DNA of 38,847 nt, from NCBI GenBank assembly GCA_008933015.1, contig WBXH01000006.1, positions 1 through 38,847 of the forward strand. Direction: 5' to 3'. This document shows positions 8,943-18,779 of the stretch, piece by piece (position 1 is the first letter of the stretch; each line of letters starts with the position of its first letter). The stretch is from Verrucomicrobiota bacterium (GTDB taxonomy: Bacteria; Verrucomicrobiota; Verrucomicrobiia; Chthoniobacterales; UBA6821). The position numbers and the translations under genes are program-made. The notes under the pieces were generated by a model. The model was not told the DNA's origin. It saw only the letters and a program-made list of their open reading frames with translations, and searched no databases.

Positions 8943-10049
8943 ATGAGATCGAACTCTACAACACCCTCAGCGCTCGACCGTCTGTATGTTTTTATTATGG
9001 CTGGAGGAAGTGGGGAGCGTTTTTGGCCGGCCAGTCGCACCTCCACCCCGAAGCACCTGCTACGCCTGCTTGGTGAACAGTCGCTGCTGGAGCAAACGAT
9101 CCGTCGCTTCACGGGAAGCGATACCCAGAAGATCGGAAGCATGATCCCTCCCGAGCAGGTTTTCATCCTTACAAACAGGGCTCAGGTAGAATCCACCCAG
9201 GCCGCCATTCCCTTTTTCCCACGTTCCAATATCATTGCCGAACCAGCCAAGCGTGACACGGCTCCAGCAGCGGCATTGGCAACGGCCATCGCCCGTTCGA
9301 AAAACAAGGATGCCATCGTTGCTCTCTTTCCAGCCGATGCGATGATTCATGATGTTGCGACTTTTCAACGTCAGCTTTCCGAGGCCACAGAATTTGTAGC
9401 CGAGCATCCCTCGATTGTTACTTTTTCGATCACACCCACACATGCCTCGACAGGATTCGGATATCTCCAGTTGGGACACCCCATCCCCAGCAAGTATTCT
9501 TCGAGTTTCGTGACCGTGGAACGCTTTGTGGAAAAACCTGATGCACCGCGGGCCGCGGAATTTTTCGAAGGGAAAAAACATGGTTGGAATGCGGGCATGT
9601 TCCTCTGGCAGGCTGGGACTTTTGTTGAGGAATGTCGGAAATACCAACCGGAGTTGGAACATTTTATCTTGGAATTCCCCTTGGACGGGTCAACCGAGAA
9701 TTATCTGGGTGAAGTCTTTCCGAAGCTTCCAAAGATCTCCGTCGATTTTGCGATCATGGAAAAAGCAGCAAGCGTGGTGGCTGCCATCGCTGAATACGAC
9801 TGGGATGATGTCGGCTCTTGGTCTGCTCTTCCCGCCCACTTGGGCAAGGACTCCTTGGAAAACACTTTTTCAGGAAGGGTTATCACCCTTGATGCTCATC
9901 ACAATATCGTGGTGGGCGGCAAGCGCACCGTCGCTCTCTGTGGAGTCAGCGATCTTGTGGTTGTAGCAACGGAGGATGCAATCCTTGTCTGTCACAGGGA
10001 CGCCGTTCAACAAATCAAGAACTTGCCGGTCCCCGACGAATTAAAGTGA
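8943..10049 (+). CDS. manC: Mannose-1-phosphate guanylyltransferase (nucleotidyltransferase domain only)
   Basis: FIMAGGSGERFWPASRTSTPKHLLRLLG; VEKPDAPRAAEFFEGKKHGWNAGMFLWQ; EYDWDDVGSWSAL. 3 nt after the valS stop; actual start may be slightly downstream. Confidence 0.9.
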   Translation: MRSNSTTPSALDRLYVFIMAGGSGERFWPASRTSTPKHLLRLLGEQSLLEQTIRRFTGSDTQKIGSMIPPEQVFILTNRAQVESTQAAIPFFPRSNIIAEPAKRDTAPAAALATAIARSKNKDAIVALFPADAMIHDVATFQRQLSEATEFVAEHPSIVTFSITPTHASTGFGYLQLGHPIPSKYSSSFVTVERFVEKPDAPRAAEFFEGKKHGWNAGMFLWQAGTFVEECRKYQPELEHFILEFPLDGSTENYLGEVFPKLPKISVDFAIMEKAASVVAAIAEYDWDDVGSWSALPAHLGKDSLENTFSGRVITLDAHHNIVVGGKRTVALCGVSDLVVVATEDAILVCHRDAVQQIKNLPVPDELK

Positions 10050-10057
10050 GGGGATGA

Positions 10058-11602
10058 TCATGCCTTCGCGTCGTCTTTCCGACGACCATAAGCGATGCGC
10101 GAGTGCATCATGCTTCCCAAGCTTGAAACTAGTGTTGCAGCAATCTCCTGCAACTGGCATAGGGTCACCGGGGCCTCATCATATTGGCCGTCATTGATAC
10201 GATCCTGCAGTAGATCGTGAACCAAGTCATCCAATCGTTGCGGCGTGGGACGTTCAAGGCTTCTTGAAGCACTCTCAGCAGCATCGGCTAGCCCCAGAAT
10301 AACGGCCTCAAGAGACTGCGGCTTGGGTCCCGGATACCGGTAGCTCTCTTCGCTTACCCTTGGGATATCCTCAGGATTGGCATTGATCAGACCGCCGCCG
10401 GATTGGGCATCCCTCTCCTGTCGGCAAGCGCGCTGGTAGAAAAATTCGACAAGTGTTGTCCCATGATGCTGTTGGATACCGTCAATGACCCTGCCGTTGA
10501 GTTTATGACGCAGTCCGAGATCAACCCCATCTTTCACATGGGAGACAATGACCAACGAACTCATGGTGGGGGTAAGCTCGTCATGGGGGTTCTCCCCCGT
10601 AGGCATATTTTCGGTGAAGTACTCTGGTTTAGCCAGCTTTCCTATATCGTGAAAATAAGCACTGACTCGGCATAGCGAGGAGTTGGCTCCGACTTTTTCA
10701 GCACAAGCCTCTGCAAGATTTGCCATGGCTAGGGAGTGATGGTAAGTACCGGGAGCCTCCAAGCTGAGGCGGCGTAGGAGCGGGTGGTTCAGGTCAGCCA
10801 TCTCCATCAATGAGATATCCGTTGTAATACCAAACATCCTTTCAACAAGCGGAAGGGAACCGCTGATGACAACACCGGTAAAAAGCCCTATCCCTACGGC
10901 ATAGGTGAAACAGAGTCCAGCCTGAACCCATGGAAATGAGAGGGGCATGGGGCAACCGCCTTGAATGAAAGGGAGGGAACTCCAAATCAGGGAAAGGAAA
11001 GCAATAGAAATACCGGAATACAACCCGGCGCGAAGCAATCGTGAACGGCGTCGAACCTTTAAGGTGGAAAGAATCCCCGTAAGTCCACCAGCAAGGACCA
11101 GTAAGAGAGAACCGGGATCACCCTTCTGCTGAAGCACCAACCACCACAGAGCACCTGTCACGCAGGCAAAAATTGCTGTCGGAGCACCGAGCATGACGGA
11201 GATCGATATCGGGGCCAACGCATAAGGTATCAATATCTGTGAAAGCCCAACATCACTCTGTCCTTGGATCAGCTTTCCCAAGCCCAGTTGTAAAAGAATC
11301 AGAAAGAGAAAGAGCGTGAGACGTGAGTTCTTAACGAGCGGGGAGTCTTTGCTCACCAACGGCAGTGTGACGGCTAGTACAAGGACCATCAACGAAAGGA
11401 AAAATTGTGTCAAAGCATCCTGCGACCCGCTCAAAAAACAGAGGCTGGCCAGTATCACTGAGGTCGTAAGGATGATCACTCCCTTCATTAGGGTGTTTTC
11501 TTCAAGCCGTTCAAAGAACCTGTTGCCGGACTTGGAAAGACGGGTCTTTCCACAACTCATTCCCTTGGCCTCAAGGCGTCTTTTTTTGAGAAATCGGAAC
11601 AT
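10058..11602 (-). CDS. 7TM-HD family phosphohydrolase (PgpH/YqfF-like, predicted cyclic dinucleotide phosphodiesterase)
   Basis: Multi-TM N-terminus, then HD domain HHSLAMANLAEACAEKVGANSSLCRVSAYFHDIGKLAKPEYFTENMPTGENPHDEL...IIDGIQQHHGTTLVEFFY-like region; directly downstream of phoH. Confidence 0.9.
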   Translation of the reverse strand: MFRFLKKRRLEAKGMSCGKTRLSKSGNRFFERLEENTLMKGVIILTTSVILASLCFLSGSQDALTQFFLSLMVLVLAVTLPLVSKDSPLVKNSRLTLFLFLILLQLGLGKLIQGQSDVGLSQILIPYALAPISISVMLGAPTAIFACVTGALWWLVLQQKGDPGSLLLVLAGGLTGILSTLKVRRRSRLLRAGLYSGISIAFLSLIWSSLPFIQGGCPMPLSFPWVQAGLCFTYAVGIGLFTGVVISGSLPLVERMFGITTDISLMEMADLNHPLLRRLSLEAPGTYHHSLAMANLAEACAEKVGANSSLCRVSAYFHDIGKLAKPEYFTENMPTGENPHDELTPTMSSLVIVSHVKDGVDLGLRHKLNGRVIDGIQQHHGTTLVEFFYQRACRQERDAQSGGGLINANPEDIPRVSEESYRYPGPKPQSLEAVILGLADAAESASRSLERPTPQRLDDLVHDLLQDRINDGQYDEAPVTLCQLQEIAATLVSSLGSMMHSRIAYGRRKDDAKA

Positions 11603-11643
11603 TGCAGATGATGGTTTTCTTACGGGATTCTTTGAATAGTTTG

Positions 11644-12735
11644 CTAAAATCTGCTGTCTTTCGTTCCCCTATGCTCTTTGTAAGCCTCCAGGATGGCTCG
11701 AACGAGCGGGTGACGAACCACATCCTTTTCTCCAAAAAAATGAAACGAGATTTCGGAGGTAGTTTTGAGCGCCCCCACGGCCTCAATAAGGCCGCTTGGT
11801 TTGTTTTTGGGAAGATCAATCTGGGTGCGATCACCCGTGATCACACACCTGGAACCCATCCCGATCCGCGTGAGAAACATGAACATTTGTTCGGTTGTTG
11901 TGTTCTGCGCCTCATCAAGAATGATGAAGGCCTTGTTGAGGGTTCGCCCGCGCATGTAGGCAAGAGGAGCGATCTCAATGATTTTCTTTTCGATGGCACG
12001 CTGGATCTCCTCCGGTTCCATCATGTCATGAAGCGCGTCGTAAAGAGGCCGCAGGTAAGGCAGAATCTTTTCCTGCAGCTCTCCAGGTAAAAATCCCAAT
12101 GCCTCACCTGCCTCGACTGCTGGACGGGTAAGGATGATCCGGTTGACGCTTTCCGATCGGAGCGCCGCAACGGCCTTGGCCACGGCAAGATAGGTCTTGC
12201 CAGTTCCTGCCGGTCCGATCCCAAAGGTGATATCATGGGAATCGATGGCCCTGAGATAATCCCTCTGTGAAATACTCTTGGGTACTACGGGAGGCTTGCG
12301 TGCGGAGCACTGGATTCTCTCAGAGTAGAGTCCTTCGAGCGACTCATTGCGATGACGGATATCCACACTTCCTTCACCCGATGCCTTCTTGGCTGGGACA
12401 GACTGAGTCGTTTCATGACCGAGGGCGAAAAGAAACTCATCACGTCCAATCAGTGCACCTTTTGCACTCACCTTTTCGAGCTGGGAAAATATTTTTTGCG
12501 CCCTGTCTACGGCTTCTTTAGGGCCATCAATTTTCATCCAACCATCGCGGCATGTCAGACGAATGCCGAGACGCCCTTCCATCATTCTGAGCAATCCCTC
12601 ATCGCCTCCATAAAGCGACACAAGAACACGGCCGTTGGCAAATTCCATCTTAACAGAGAACGTCTCACCGCTTACATTCTCGACAATCCCCCGATTGGGA
12701 TTACGGGTGGTCTTTCGCAGGGCCTTTGTCTTCAA
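11644..12735 (-). CDS. phoH: PhoH family ATPase (YbeZ-like)
   Basis: 363 aa; DITFGIGPAGTGKTYLAVAKAVAAL (Walker A), NKAFIILDEAQNTTTEQM (Walker B), GSRCVITGDRTQIDLP. Confidence 0.95.
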   Translation of the reverse strand: MKTKALRKTTRNPNRGIVENVSGETFSVKMEFANGRVLVSLYGGDEGLLRMMEGRLGIRLTCRDGWMKIDGPKEAVDRAQKIFSQLEKVSAKGALIGRDEFLFALGHETTQSVPAKKASGEGSVDIRHRNESLEGLYSERIQCSARKPPVVPKSISQRDYLRAIDSHDITFGIGPAGTGKTYLAVAKAVAALRSESVNRIILTRPAVEAGEALGFLPGELQEKILPYLRPLYDALHDMMEPEEIQRAIEKKIIEIAPLAYMRGRTLNKAFIILDEAQNTTTEQMFMFLTRIGMGSRCVITGDRTQIDLPKNKPSGLIEAVGALKTTSEISFHFFGEKDVVRHPLVRAILEAYKEHRGTKDSRF

Positions 12736-12744
12736 CTAAGAAGG

Positions 12745-13209
12745 CTATTTATAGCCGTAAACCAACGCCCACGGAGTCCGATCCTCGGGCGACTTGAGGA
12801 TTTGAACGATGGCAAAAAATGTTCCCGTTGACTTGGGGGAGACTCTGGCGCCGGCAAAGCGGCCCTTTTGCCAGCTTTCTGCATCAACCAGATTGCCCTT
12901 GTCATCGTAGATGTGAACCGAGAGGGAGGCACCTTTCAGATCTGTGGCCATGAGAAACCAGTAGTCGTTTCCTTTGAAGAGTTGTGAACTCACCGCTTTT
13001 TTATCACGGACGGCAAGATCGCCTCCCCAGGCATCCTTTCTGATGGAGAAGCCCTGCTTGTAGTAAGGAAGAGCAGCCTCGTAAGCGAAGGAAAGTGCGT
13101 CATCAACGGTTGCCAAGAGTTGTACTGGTGAGGCCACCGTTACTATGGTGACAGCCATTATGAATACCAGATATCTGGGTCGATTGAGGCAAGTGGCGGA
13201 GAATTTCAT
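12745..13209 (-). CDS. Secreted protein of unknown function
   Basis: 154 aa; hydrophobic N-terminal signal segment and a C-terminal half that looks beta-rich; 9 nt upstream of phoH in the same orientation. Confidence 0.75.
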   Translation of the reverse strand: MKFSATCLNRPRYLVFIMAVTIVTVASPVQLLATVDDALSFAYEAALPYYKQGFSIRKDAWGGDLAVRDKKAVSSQLFKGNDYWFLMATDLKGASLSVHIYDDKGNLVDAESWQKGRFAGARVSPKSTGTFFAIVQILKSPEDRTPWALVYGYK

Positions 13210-13211
13210 GG

Positions 13212-14015
13212 TCAGTTGACGCCGTTGACAACCTGCTGATTTACCCCGTGGGTGAAATCATGAATGATCTTAGCCTGGTCAATCGAGATGTTTTCCCCAC
13301 CTTGATTGACAATAGGGCCGATTTTCCGAAGAACATCTCGAATTTCGGAGACCAAGAGGTTTTTACGAAGACGAGATCCCATGGAACCGATACACCGATC
13401 GAAGTAATTCACCAGTTCCGGCTGATGAAGTAATTCAGCTCCATCCCTGGAAAAGCCGTTCTGGACAATAGAAGTGAGTACCTCGGTTCCCCGGAGCCAC
13501 CCTCCGAGACTGACAAGCTGCGACAGGTCCTGATCATTAAGTTCCTGCATGGCACCTCTCACATCCTGAAGCGCTCCGTCGAATTCTGCTCGAACCCCCT
13601 TCCAATCGCGTTGGTCGGCCTTGTCGGTAATGCTCTTACTACGAGCGATGACTGATTTACGGACATTGATAGCCTCGGCAAGCGTAAGAACCTGACGGCC
13701 GAGTTCTTTGACTCGTTCGGAATCCTCCGCCTCAACGGCCACGAAACCCTCGGCAATCACATTGCCTAAAAGAAGTGCAGTGCGTGCACGGTCTTCGGGA
13801 GTTTGGGCTTTTCCATCACGCAATTGGGACTTCCAGTTGGGATTACCCAACTTATCCAAGACGGCAAAAATCTCACTGGGGACTGGCACAACCACATCTT
13901 GGACGGCCGCTGCGGGAAAATCAGAGATGGCGATCTTCTTCGGCGGTGTGTCGGCAAGGAGGGCCGTCACACCCGAAACCGAGACAAGCAGAGTAAGGAG
14001 TGAAATTTGTTTCAT
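13212..14015 (-). CDS. Secreted protein of unknown function, helical
   Basis: Likely start MKQISLLTLLVSVSGVTALLADTPPKK (signal peptide) at 14015 rather than 14084; stop only 2 nt from the next gene. Confidence 0.75.
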   Translation of the reverse strand: MKQISLLTLLVSVSGVTALLADTPPKKIAISDFPAAAVQDVVVPVPSEIFAVLDKLGNPNWKSQLRDGKAQTPEDRARTALLLGNVIAEGFVAVEAEDSERVKELGRQVLTLAEAINVRKSVIARSKSITDKADQRDWKGVRAEFDGALQDVRGAMQELNDQDLSQLVSLGGWLRGTEVLTSIVQNGFSRDGAELLHQPELVNYFDRCIGSMGSRLRKNLLVSEIRDVLRKIGPIVNQGGENISIDQAKIIHDFTHGVNQQVVNGVN

Positions 14016-14110
14016 CGAAAATCCGGAAAAAATACCCTCGCCGCGGAGGGATTTGCCGTGGAGCATTGGGGACTCGTAGTTCACAGGCTGTTTGTTAAGT
14101 TCAATCTGTA

Positions 14111-15118
14111 ATGGACCTTAAAAGATTACAACACATTCTTGATGCCGCATCCGCCAAACGGTTGCTTGTCATCGGTGACCTGATGCTGGACGAGTTCGTC
14201 TGGGGAAACGTCAGTAGGATTTCTCCTGAAGCACCTGTTCCAGTCGTGGAGGTTGAGAGGGAATCAAGTTATCCGGGTGGAGCCGCAAATGTTGCCAGAA
14301 ATCTAAGGGGTTTCACCAACTCGGTGACCATGCTTGGTGTCATCGGAGCCGATCAGGCGGGAGAAAAGCTGACCAAGCTCCTTCAAGAAGAGGGTATCTC
14401 GCCGGAAGGTCTCTTCACCGACCCTAATGTCTCTACCATTGTAAAGACACGTATCATTGCCCAGCGGCAGCAAGTCGTCCGATTCGATCGCGATCACAGG
14501 GCAGCGCCGGGTTCGGGTAGAAGCGATATTGTCACGAGGGCAAGGAAACTGGTGCAAGAAGCGGATGCCGTTCTCATCGAGGACTATGGCAAGGGATTCC
14601 TTGATCAACTTCTTGTCGATGAGGTGATCCGGGCCGCTAAGGAAAGCGGAACGATCGTGACTTGTGATCCGAATCCCAAAAATCCTCTCGAGTGGACGGG
14701 AGTCGACACGATCAAGCCGAACCGTTCCGAAGCATTTGCGGCCGCGGGCATCCCCCTCACACCTCCGGTGCATCCCGTTGAAAAGGACAAGGCACTGATG
14801 GAAGTGGGAAGACTTCTTTTACAACGCTGGCAAGCCGGCGCCCTCCTCATCACCCTGAGCGAGCAGGGAATGATGCTTTTCCGCCCGGAAGACCCACCCT
14901 ACCACACGCCTACCAGAGCCCGGGAAATTTTTGATGTCTCGGGAGCAGGAGACACATCTATTTCCCTCTATACACTGGGCATCGCCTCGGGAGCCGAACC
15001 TGACGAAGCTGCAGAATTGGCCAACCATGCCGCGGGGATTGTTGTCGGTAAGTTGGGAACGGCCACCTGTTCCAAGGGGGAGTTGGTGGAAAGCTTCCGT
15101 AACAACGCTGGTCTATGA
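14111..15118 (+). CDS. rfaE1: D-glycero-beta-D-manno-heptose-7-phosphate kinase (PfkB family, stand-alone HldE kinase domain)
   Basis: LLVIGDLMLDEFVWGNVSRISPEAPVPVVEVERESSYPGGAANVARNL; VSGAGDTSISLYTLGIASG. Confidence 0.93.
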   Translation: MDLKRLQHILDAASAKRLLVIGDLMLDEFVWGNVSRISPEAPVPVVEVERESSYPGGAANVARNLRGFTNSVTMLGVIGADQAGEKLTKLLQEEGISPEGLFTDPNVSTIVKTRIIAQRQQVVRFDRDHRAAPGSGRSDIVTRARKLVQEADAVLIEDYGKGFLDQLLVDEVIRAAKESGTIVTCDPNPKNPLEWTGVDTIKPNRSEAFAAAGIPLTPPVHPVEKDKALMEVGRLLLQRWQAGALLITLSEQGMMLFRPEDPPYHTPTRAREIFDVSGAGDTSISLYTLGIASGAEPDEAAELANHAAGIVVGKLGTATCSKGELVESFRNNAGL

Positions 15119-15663
15119 GCGGCAAAATAGGGTTGCGCCCGGCGCTTTTCATCGACCGTGACGGCACCTTGATGGAGGAGGTGGATCACTGCCACGATCC
15201 GACGCTTGTCCGTGCTTATCCTGGGGCGGCCACGGAGCTCGAGCGCGCCCGCTCCCTGGGATGGGCAATCATCATCATCACCAACCAGAGCGGCATTGGC
15301 AGGGGATATTTCACAGTGGAGCAGTTCCAATCGGTCCAGAATGAACTCATCCGTCAACTTGGCGGAACAATTGATGCGACTTACATGTCACCCGATCTTC
15401 CCGAAACCGGATCATTGCGTCGCAAGCCTGCTCCGGGAATGATCCTTGAGGCAGCTTCAGAGCATGGAATCGACCTGAGTCGATCATTCATGATAGGGGA
15501 CAAAAAACTCGATGTCGAATGCGGACGCCAGGCCGGAGTCTTTACCATTCTGGTCGAGACTGGCTATGGACGTGACTACGGTGACTGCTTTCCCGATCAC
15601 AGGGTTCCGACCGTTACCGAGGCAATACGCATAGCCTTGGACGGGAGTCCAATGGAACGCTGA
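15115..15663 (+). CDS. gmhB: D-glycero-D-manno-heptose 1,7-bisphosphate phosphatase (HAD family)
   Basis: ALFIDRDGTLMEEVDHCHDPTLVRAYPGA; IIITNQSGIGRGYFT; FMIGDKKLDVECGRQAG. Overlaps rfaE1 by 4 nt (ATGA). Confidence 0.92.
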   Translation: MSGKIGLRPALFIDRDGTLMEEVDHCHDPTLVRAYPGAATELERARSLGWAIIIITNQSGIGRGYFTVEQFQSVQNELIRQLGGTIDATYMSPDLPETGSLRRKPAPGMILEAASEHGIDLSRSFMIGDKKLDVECGRQAGVFTILVETGYGRDYGDCFPDHRVPTVTEAIRIALDGSPMER

Positions 15664-15669
15664 CCCTCG

Positions 15670-16482
15670 ATGAAAAAATCCGGGAAATCAGCTCCCAAGC
15701 TGACTTGTAAAAATCATGGTCCAGCAATTGCCCTAGTCATACCAGCACGTTGGGGGTCCACCCGATTTCCCGGCAAATGCCTTCACATGATCGCTGGAAA
15801 ACCGCTTGTCCAGCACGTCTGGGAGCGATCACTTCTTGCAAAGAACATTTCACGGGTCCTGATCGCCACCGATGACAAGAGGATTGCCGATACATCCCTT
15901 CAATTCGGTGCGGAAGTCGTGATGACATCGCCAACCCATCCGAGCGGTACAGATCGCATTGCCGAAGTTGCCACCAGACTCCGAGGCATTACCCATTTCA
16001 TTAATGTTCAGGGGGATGAGCCGATGATCAATCCTCTCCTGATTGGCATGCTTGCCAAAGCAATGATTCAGGATCCAGAAATCGGCATGATCACGGCGGC
16101 GACTCCTTTTGAAGATCCACGGGAAGTTGATGACCCAAACTGCGTGAAAGTAATCGCTGGCAAGAATGGCAACGCCCTCTATTTTTCACGGGGAAGAATT
16201 CCATTCCAGCGAGATGCTCATGATCAGGAGAGCGCAATGACACCGCTGCTCCATCTGGGCATCTACGGATACAGCCGGGATATCCTAAAAAAACTTGTCA
16301 AACTTCCCCCCTCCCCGTTGGAGCTTTGCGAGAAACTCGAGCAACTGAGAGCCTTGGAACATGGCATCCCGATTAGGCTTGTCAGAACATCCCACCGAGG
16401 CGTGGGAGTCGACACCCCGGCAGACGCCCTCCTTGTGGAACGAATGATCCTTGGGATCAATGACCGTAAAAAAAACAGGTAG
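15670..16482 (+). CDS. kdsB: 3-deoxy-manno-octulosonate cytidylyltransferase
   Basis: ALVIPARWGSTRFPGKCLHMIAGKPLVQHVWERS; HFINVQGDEPMINP; HLGIYGYSRDIL. Confidence 0.95.
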   Translation: MKKSGKSAPKLTCKNHGPAIALVIPARWGSTRFPGKCLHMIAGKPLVQHVWERSLLAKNISRVLIATDDKRIADTSLQFGAEVVMTSPTHPSGTDRIAEVATRLRGITHFINVQGDEPMINPLLIGMLAKAMIQDPEIGMITAATPFEDPREVDDPNCVKVIAGKNGNALYFSRGRIPFQRDAHDQESAMTPLLHLGIYGYSRDILKKLVKLPPSPLELCEKLEQLRALEHGIPIRLVRTSHRGVGVDTPADALLVERMILGINDRKKNR

Positions 16483-17737
16483 CGATCACGAAAGATGCAG
16501 TGACGCCGAGAACGGTTACCACCTCTCGGATCAAGCCGGGCGAACCAAAAAAAACGGCTATAGAGGCCTTCATCGCCGTATTGGCAAGAATCGCTAGCAA
16601 GATGCCCTTAATCACGATTGCAGTAGCAAGGCTGCCGCTTTGTGTCATTTGAGAAAGGGAGAGCGTGATAGCATCAAGATCAATCAACCCGGAAAGACCA
16701 CTCACCAAAAGCAACTCGTTATTCCCCGTCACCGCCATGGTCGCTCTCACGCCCAGCACAATGACGGCGTAGAGGGCGCCGAACTGAAAAGCCACACGAA
16801 GTCGGAGCGGGTTCCCATATCTGGTGGGATCGGGTGAGGTTCCACTCCCAGCTCCACCTTGGAGCAAGCGCCAGAGGCACCAGACCACCCCCGGCATCGA
16901 AGCAATCAACAAGACACCCGAAGCAAGAACCAGCAAGCGTGGGTTTACAAAAGCAAGCAAGAGACCGACCCTCAACGGCATGATTGTACAAGCCAGCAGA
17001 ATGGCTAGCGCACAATCAGCAGATTCAGAAGGTCTTTCCCGGCTTTGTCGGCTCATGGCAAGCGTCGTTGCAGTACTCGAGGCGATTCCTCCGAGGAGTC
17101 CAGTGAGGGCGATCCCGTTGCGCTGCCCAAGGACGCGAACGGCAAGATAACCAGCGAATCCGATTCCGGAAACAAGCACGACCATTAACCAGATCGTATG
17201 GGGGTTGAAGGCCTGATAAGGCCCGAAGGTTTCATCGGGCACAAGAGGAAGTATAACTCCCGTCACAGCTGCAAACTTCAATGCGGCACGGACATCCTCC
17301 AGCGTGATACCACGGGTAAAACGATGGAGCGTGGGCTTGATGGCGAGAAGGATGATCACACACACTGCGAGAACGATGGCCACACGTTCCTGCTCCCAGA
17401 AAACAAGACCTCCGATGAGGAAGGAAATCATCCCCGCAGCACCAGTCGTGAATCCTGGATCCCCTCCACCACGGTTGCGGCTTTGGAGAAAGAGGGTCAA
17501 CCAGACACCCATGGCGGCAAATCCGGCAATGAAGAAAAGGGGGTGTACGGTCTGTGTGAACCAGGCACAAAGATCTCCAAAGATCGCCCACAGCGTGAAC
17601 GTACGGAGTCCCGCAAGAACCCTTGAACGGTGATGACGGAACTGATCATCCCATTGCCGTTCCAGTCCGATGAGAGCTCCCAAGCTGGCACTTAAGAGAA
17701 GACTCCGCAGGAGGTGATTAGTTTCAGTGGGGAACAT
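16457..17737 (-). CDS. MgtC/DUF4010-family multi-pass membrane protein
   Basis: 426 aa; LRSLLLSASLGALIGLERQWDDQFRHHRSRVLAGLRTFTLWAIFGDL (MgtC-like N-terminus) and DUF4010-like C-terminus with many TM segments. Confidence 0.85.
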   Translation of the reverse strand: MFPTETNHLLRSLLLSASLGALIGLERQWDDQFRHHRSRVLAGLRTFTLWAIFGDLCAWFTQTVHPLFFIAGFAAMGVWLTLFLQSRNRGGGDPGFTTGAAGMISFLIGGLVFWEQERVAIVLAVCVIILLAIKPTLHRFTRGITLEDVRAALKFAAVTGVILPLVPDETFGPYQAFNPHTIWLMVVLVSGIGFAGYLAVRVLGQRNGIALTGLLGGIASSTATTLAMSRQSRERPSESADCALAILLACTIMPLRVGLLLAFVNPRLLVLASGVLLIASMPGVVWCLWRLLQGGAGSGTSPDPTRYGNPLRLRVAFQFGALYAVIVLGVRATMAVTGNNELLLVSGLSGLIDLDAITLSLSQMTQSGSLATAIVIKGILLAILANTAMKASIAVFFGSPGLIREVVTVLGVTASFVIATCFFYGH

Positions 17738-17801
17738 TCAATGAAATCTTCAGATCAGAGTAGCATGAACAAAACTGAGTCGTAACAGGTTGAAAATCTC
17801 A

Positions 17802-18779
17802 TCAAAGACTGAACTCCAATTGGTTTCCACCCGTGAGTGACCAGGCCTCCATCCCTTTACGCCTGAGATCTGAGGCAAATTCCTCAGCGTACCCATGAAG
17901 GGTAAACACACGCCGAGGGTTCACCAGTTCTACCATCTCCATTAACTCTGCATAATCTGCGTGATCAGACAAAGGAAACACTGCATCACATCCAAAACGA
18001 TACACAGCTCGCTCATTGATCCCCCAACCCGTGATCATGGCAATCCGCTTCTCGGGGATATTTTCCAAGATTGCTGATCTGGCTACTGCAGGGGGGAAAA
18101 GAAGTACATGACCGGGTACATCCGATGCCTCGAATCGAGAATACGGTGGAAAAACGGCCCCCATCTCCTCGTAGAGCCGAGTCATTTGCCAGATCGATCC
18201 ATGGACCATCACGGGAAGTTCAGTTCCCGCCAAGGCAGCAAGAATTTCCTGCGCCTTGCCAAGTGAGTACCCCAGAAGGATAGGGACCGCACCCGCAGCA
18301 AGTGACTCACGGCAAAACGTAATGATCTTCGCGATTGTTTTGACTGAGGGCGGGAAGCTGAAGTGGGGAAGTCCGAATGTTGTTTCCATGATCAGGGTAT
18401 CGGCCCTTACACTCTCGGCCTGCTCGGATGAAAGGCCTGGGCGCAGTTTAAAGTCACCCGTGTAGAGCAGTCTTTCCCCACCTTGCTCAATAAGGATCTG
18501 CGCGGAACCGAGCACATGCCCAGCAGGCAAGCAGGTCGCCCGAAAGCTTCCGAAGTCGCGTCCCTCCCCGTAACGAAGAACATGCTGAACCTTGCCACTC
18601 GCCCCCATGCGGGACCTCATGAAGCGTGCCGTCGGCTCTGTAAGAATAGTACGGAGATGGTTTCCCATATGATCTGCATGGGCATGGGAGACAAAGGCAA
18701 ACGGACGATTTCCACGCGGATCAAGCCATAGATCGCAGGAGGGAAGGTAGACCCCGCGCTCATAGAGAACCTTCATCAT
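17802..18779 (-). CDS. MBL-fold protein of the beta-CASP/exonuclease-like class
   Basis: Likely start MMKVLYERGVYLPSCDLWLDPRG; HxHxDH motif SHAHADHMGNH; LPAGHVLGSAQILIEQGGERLLYTGDF; DHADYAELMEMV. Start overlaps the lgt stop (TGATG). Confidence 0.85.
   Translation of the reverse strand: MMKVLYERGVYLPSCDLWLDPRGNRPFAFVSHAHADHMGNHLRTILTEPTARFMRSRMGASGKVQHVLRYGEGRDFGSFRATCLPAGHVLGSAQILIEQGGERLLYTGDFKLRPGLSSEQAESVRADTLIMETTFGLPHFSFPPSVKTIAKIITFCRESLAAGAVPILLGYSLGKAQEILAALAGTELPVMVHGSIWQMTRLYEEMGAVFPPYSRFEASDVPGHVLLFPPAVARSAILENIPEKRIAMITGWGINERAVYRFGCDAVFPLSDHADYAELMEMVELVNPRRVFTLHGYAEEFASDLRRKGMEAWSLTGGNQLEFSL

Noticed and set aside
17198-17633. Plus-strand ORFs of 142 and 109 aa antisense to the MgtC/DUF4010 gene
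   Set aside because: Hydrophilic, motif-free shadow frames opposite a clear membrane protein gene.
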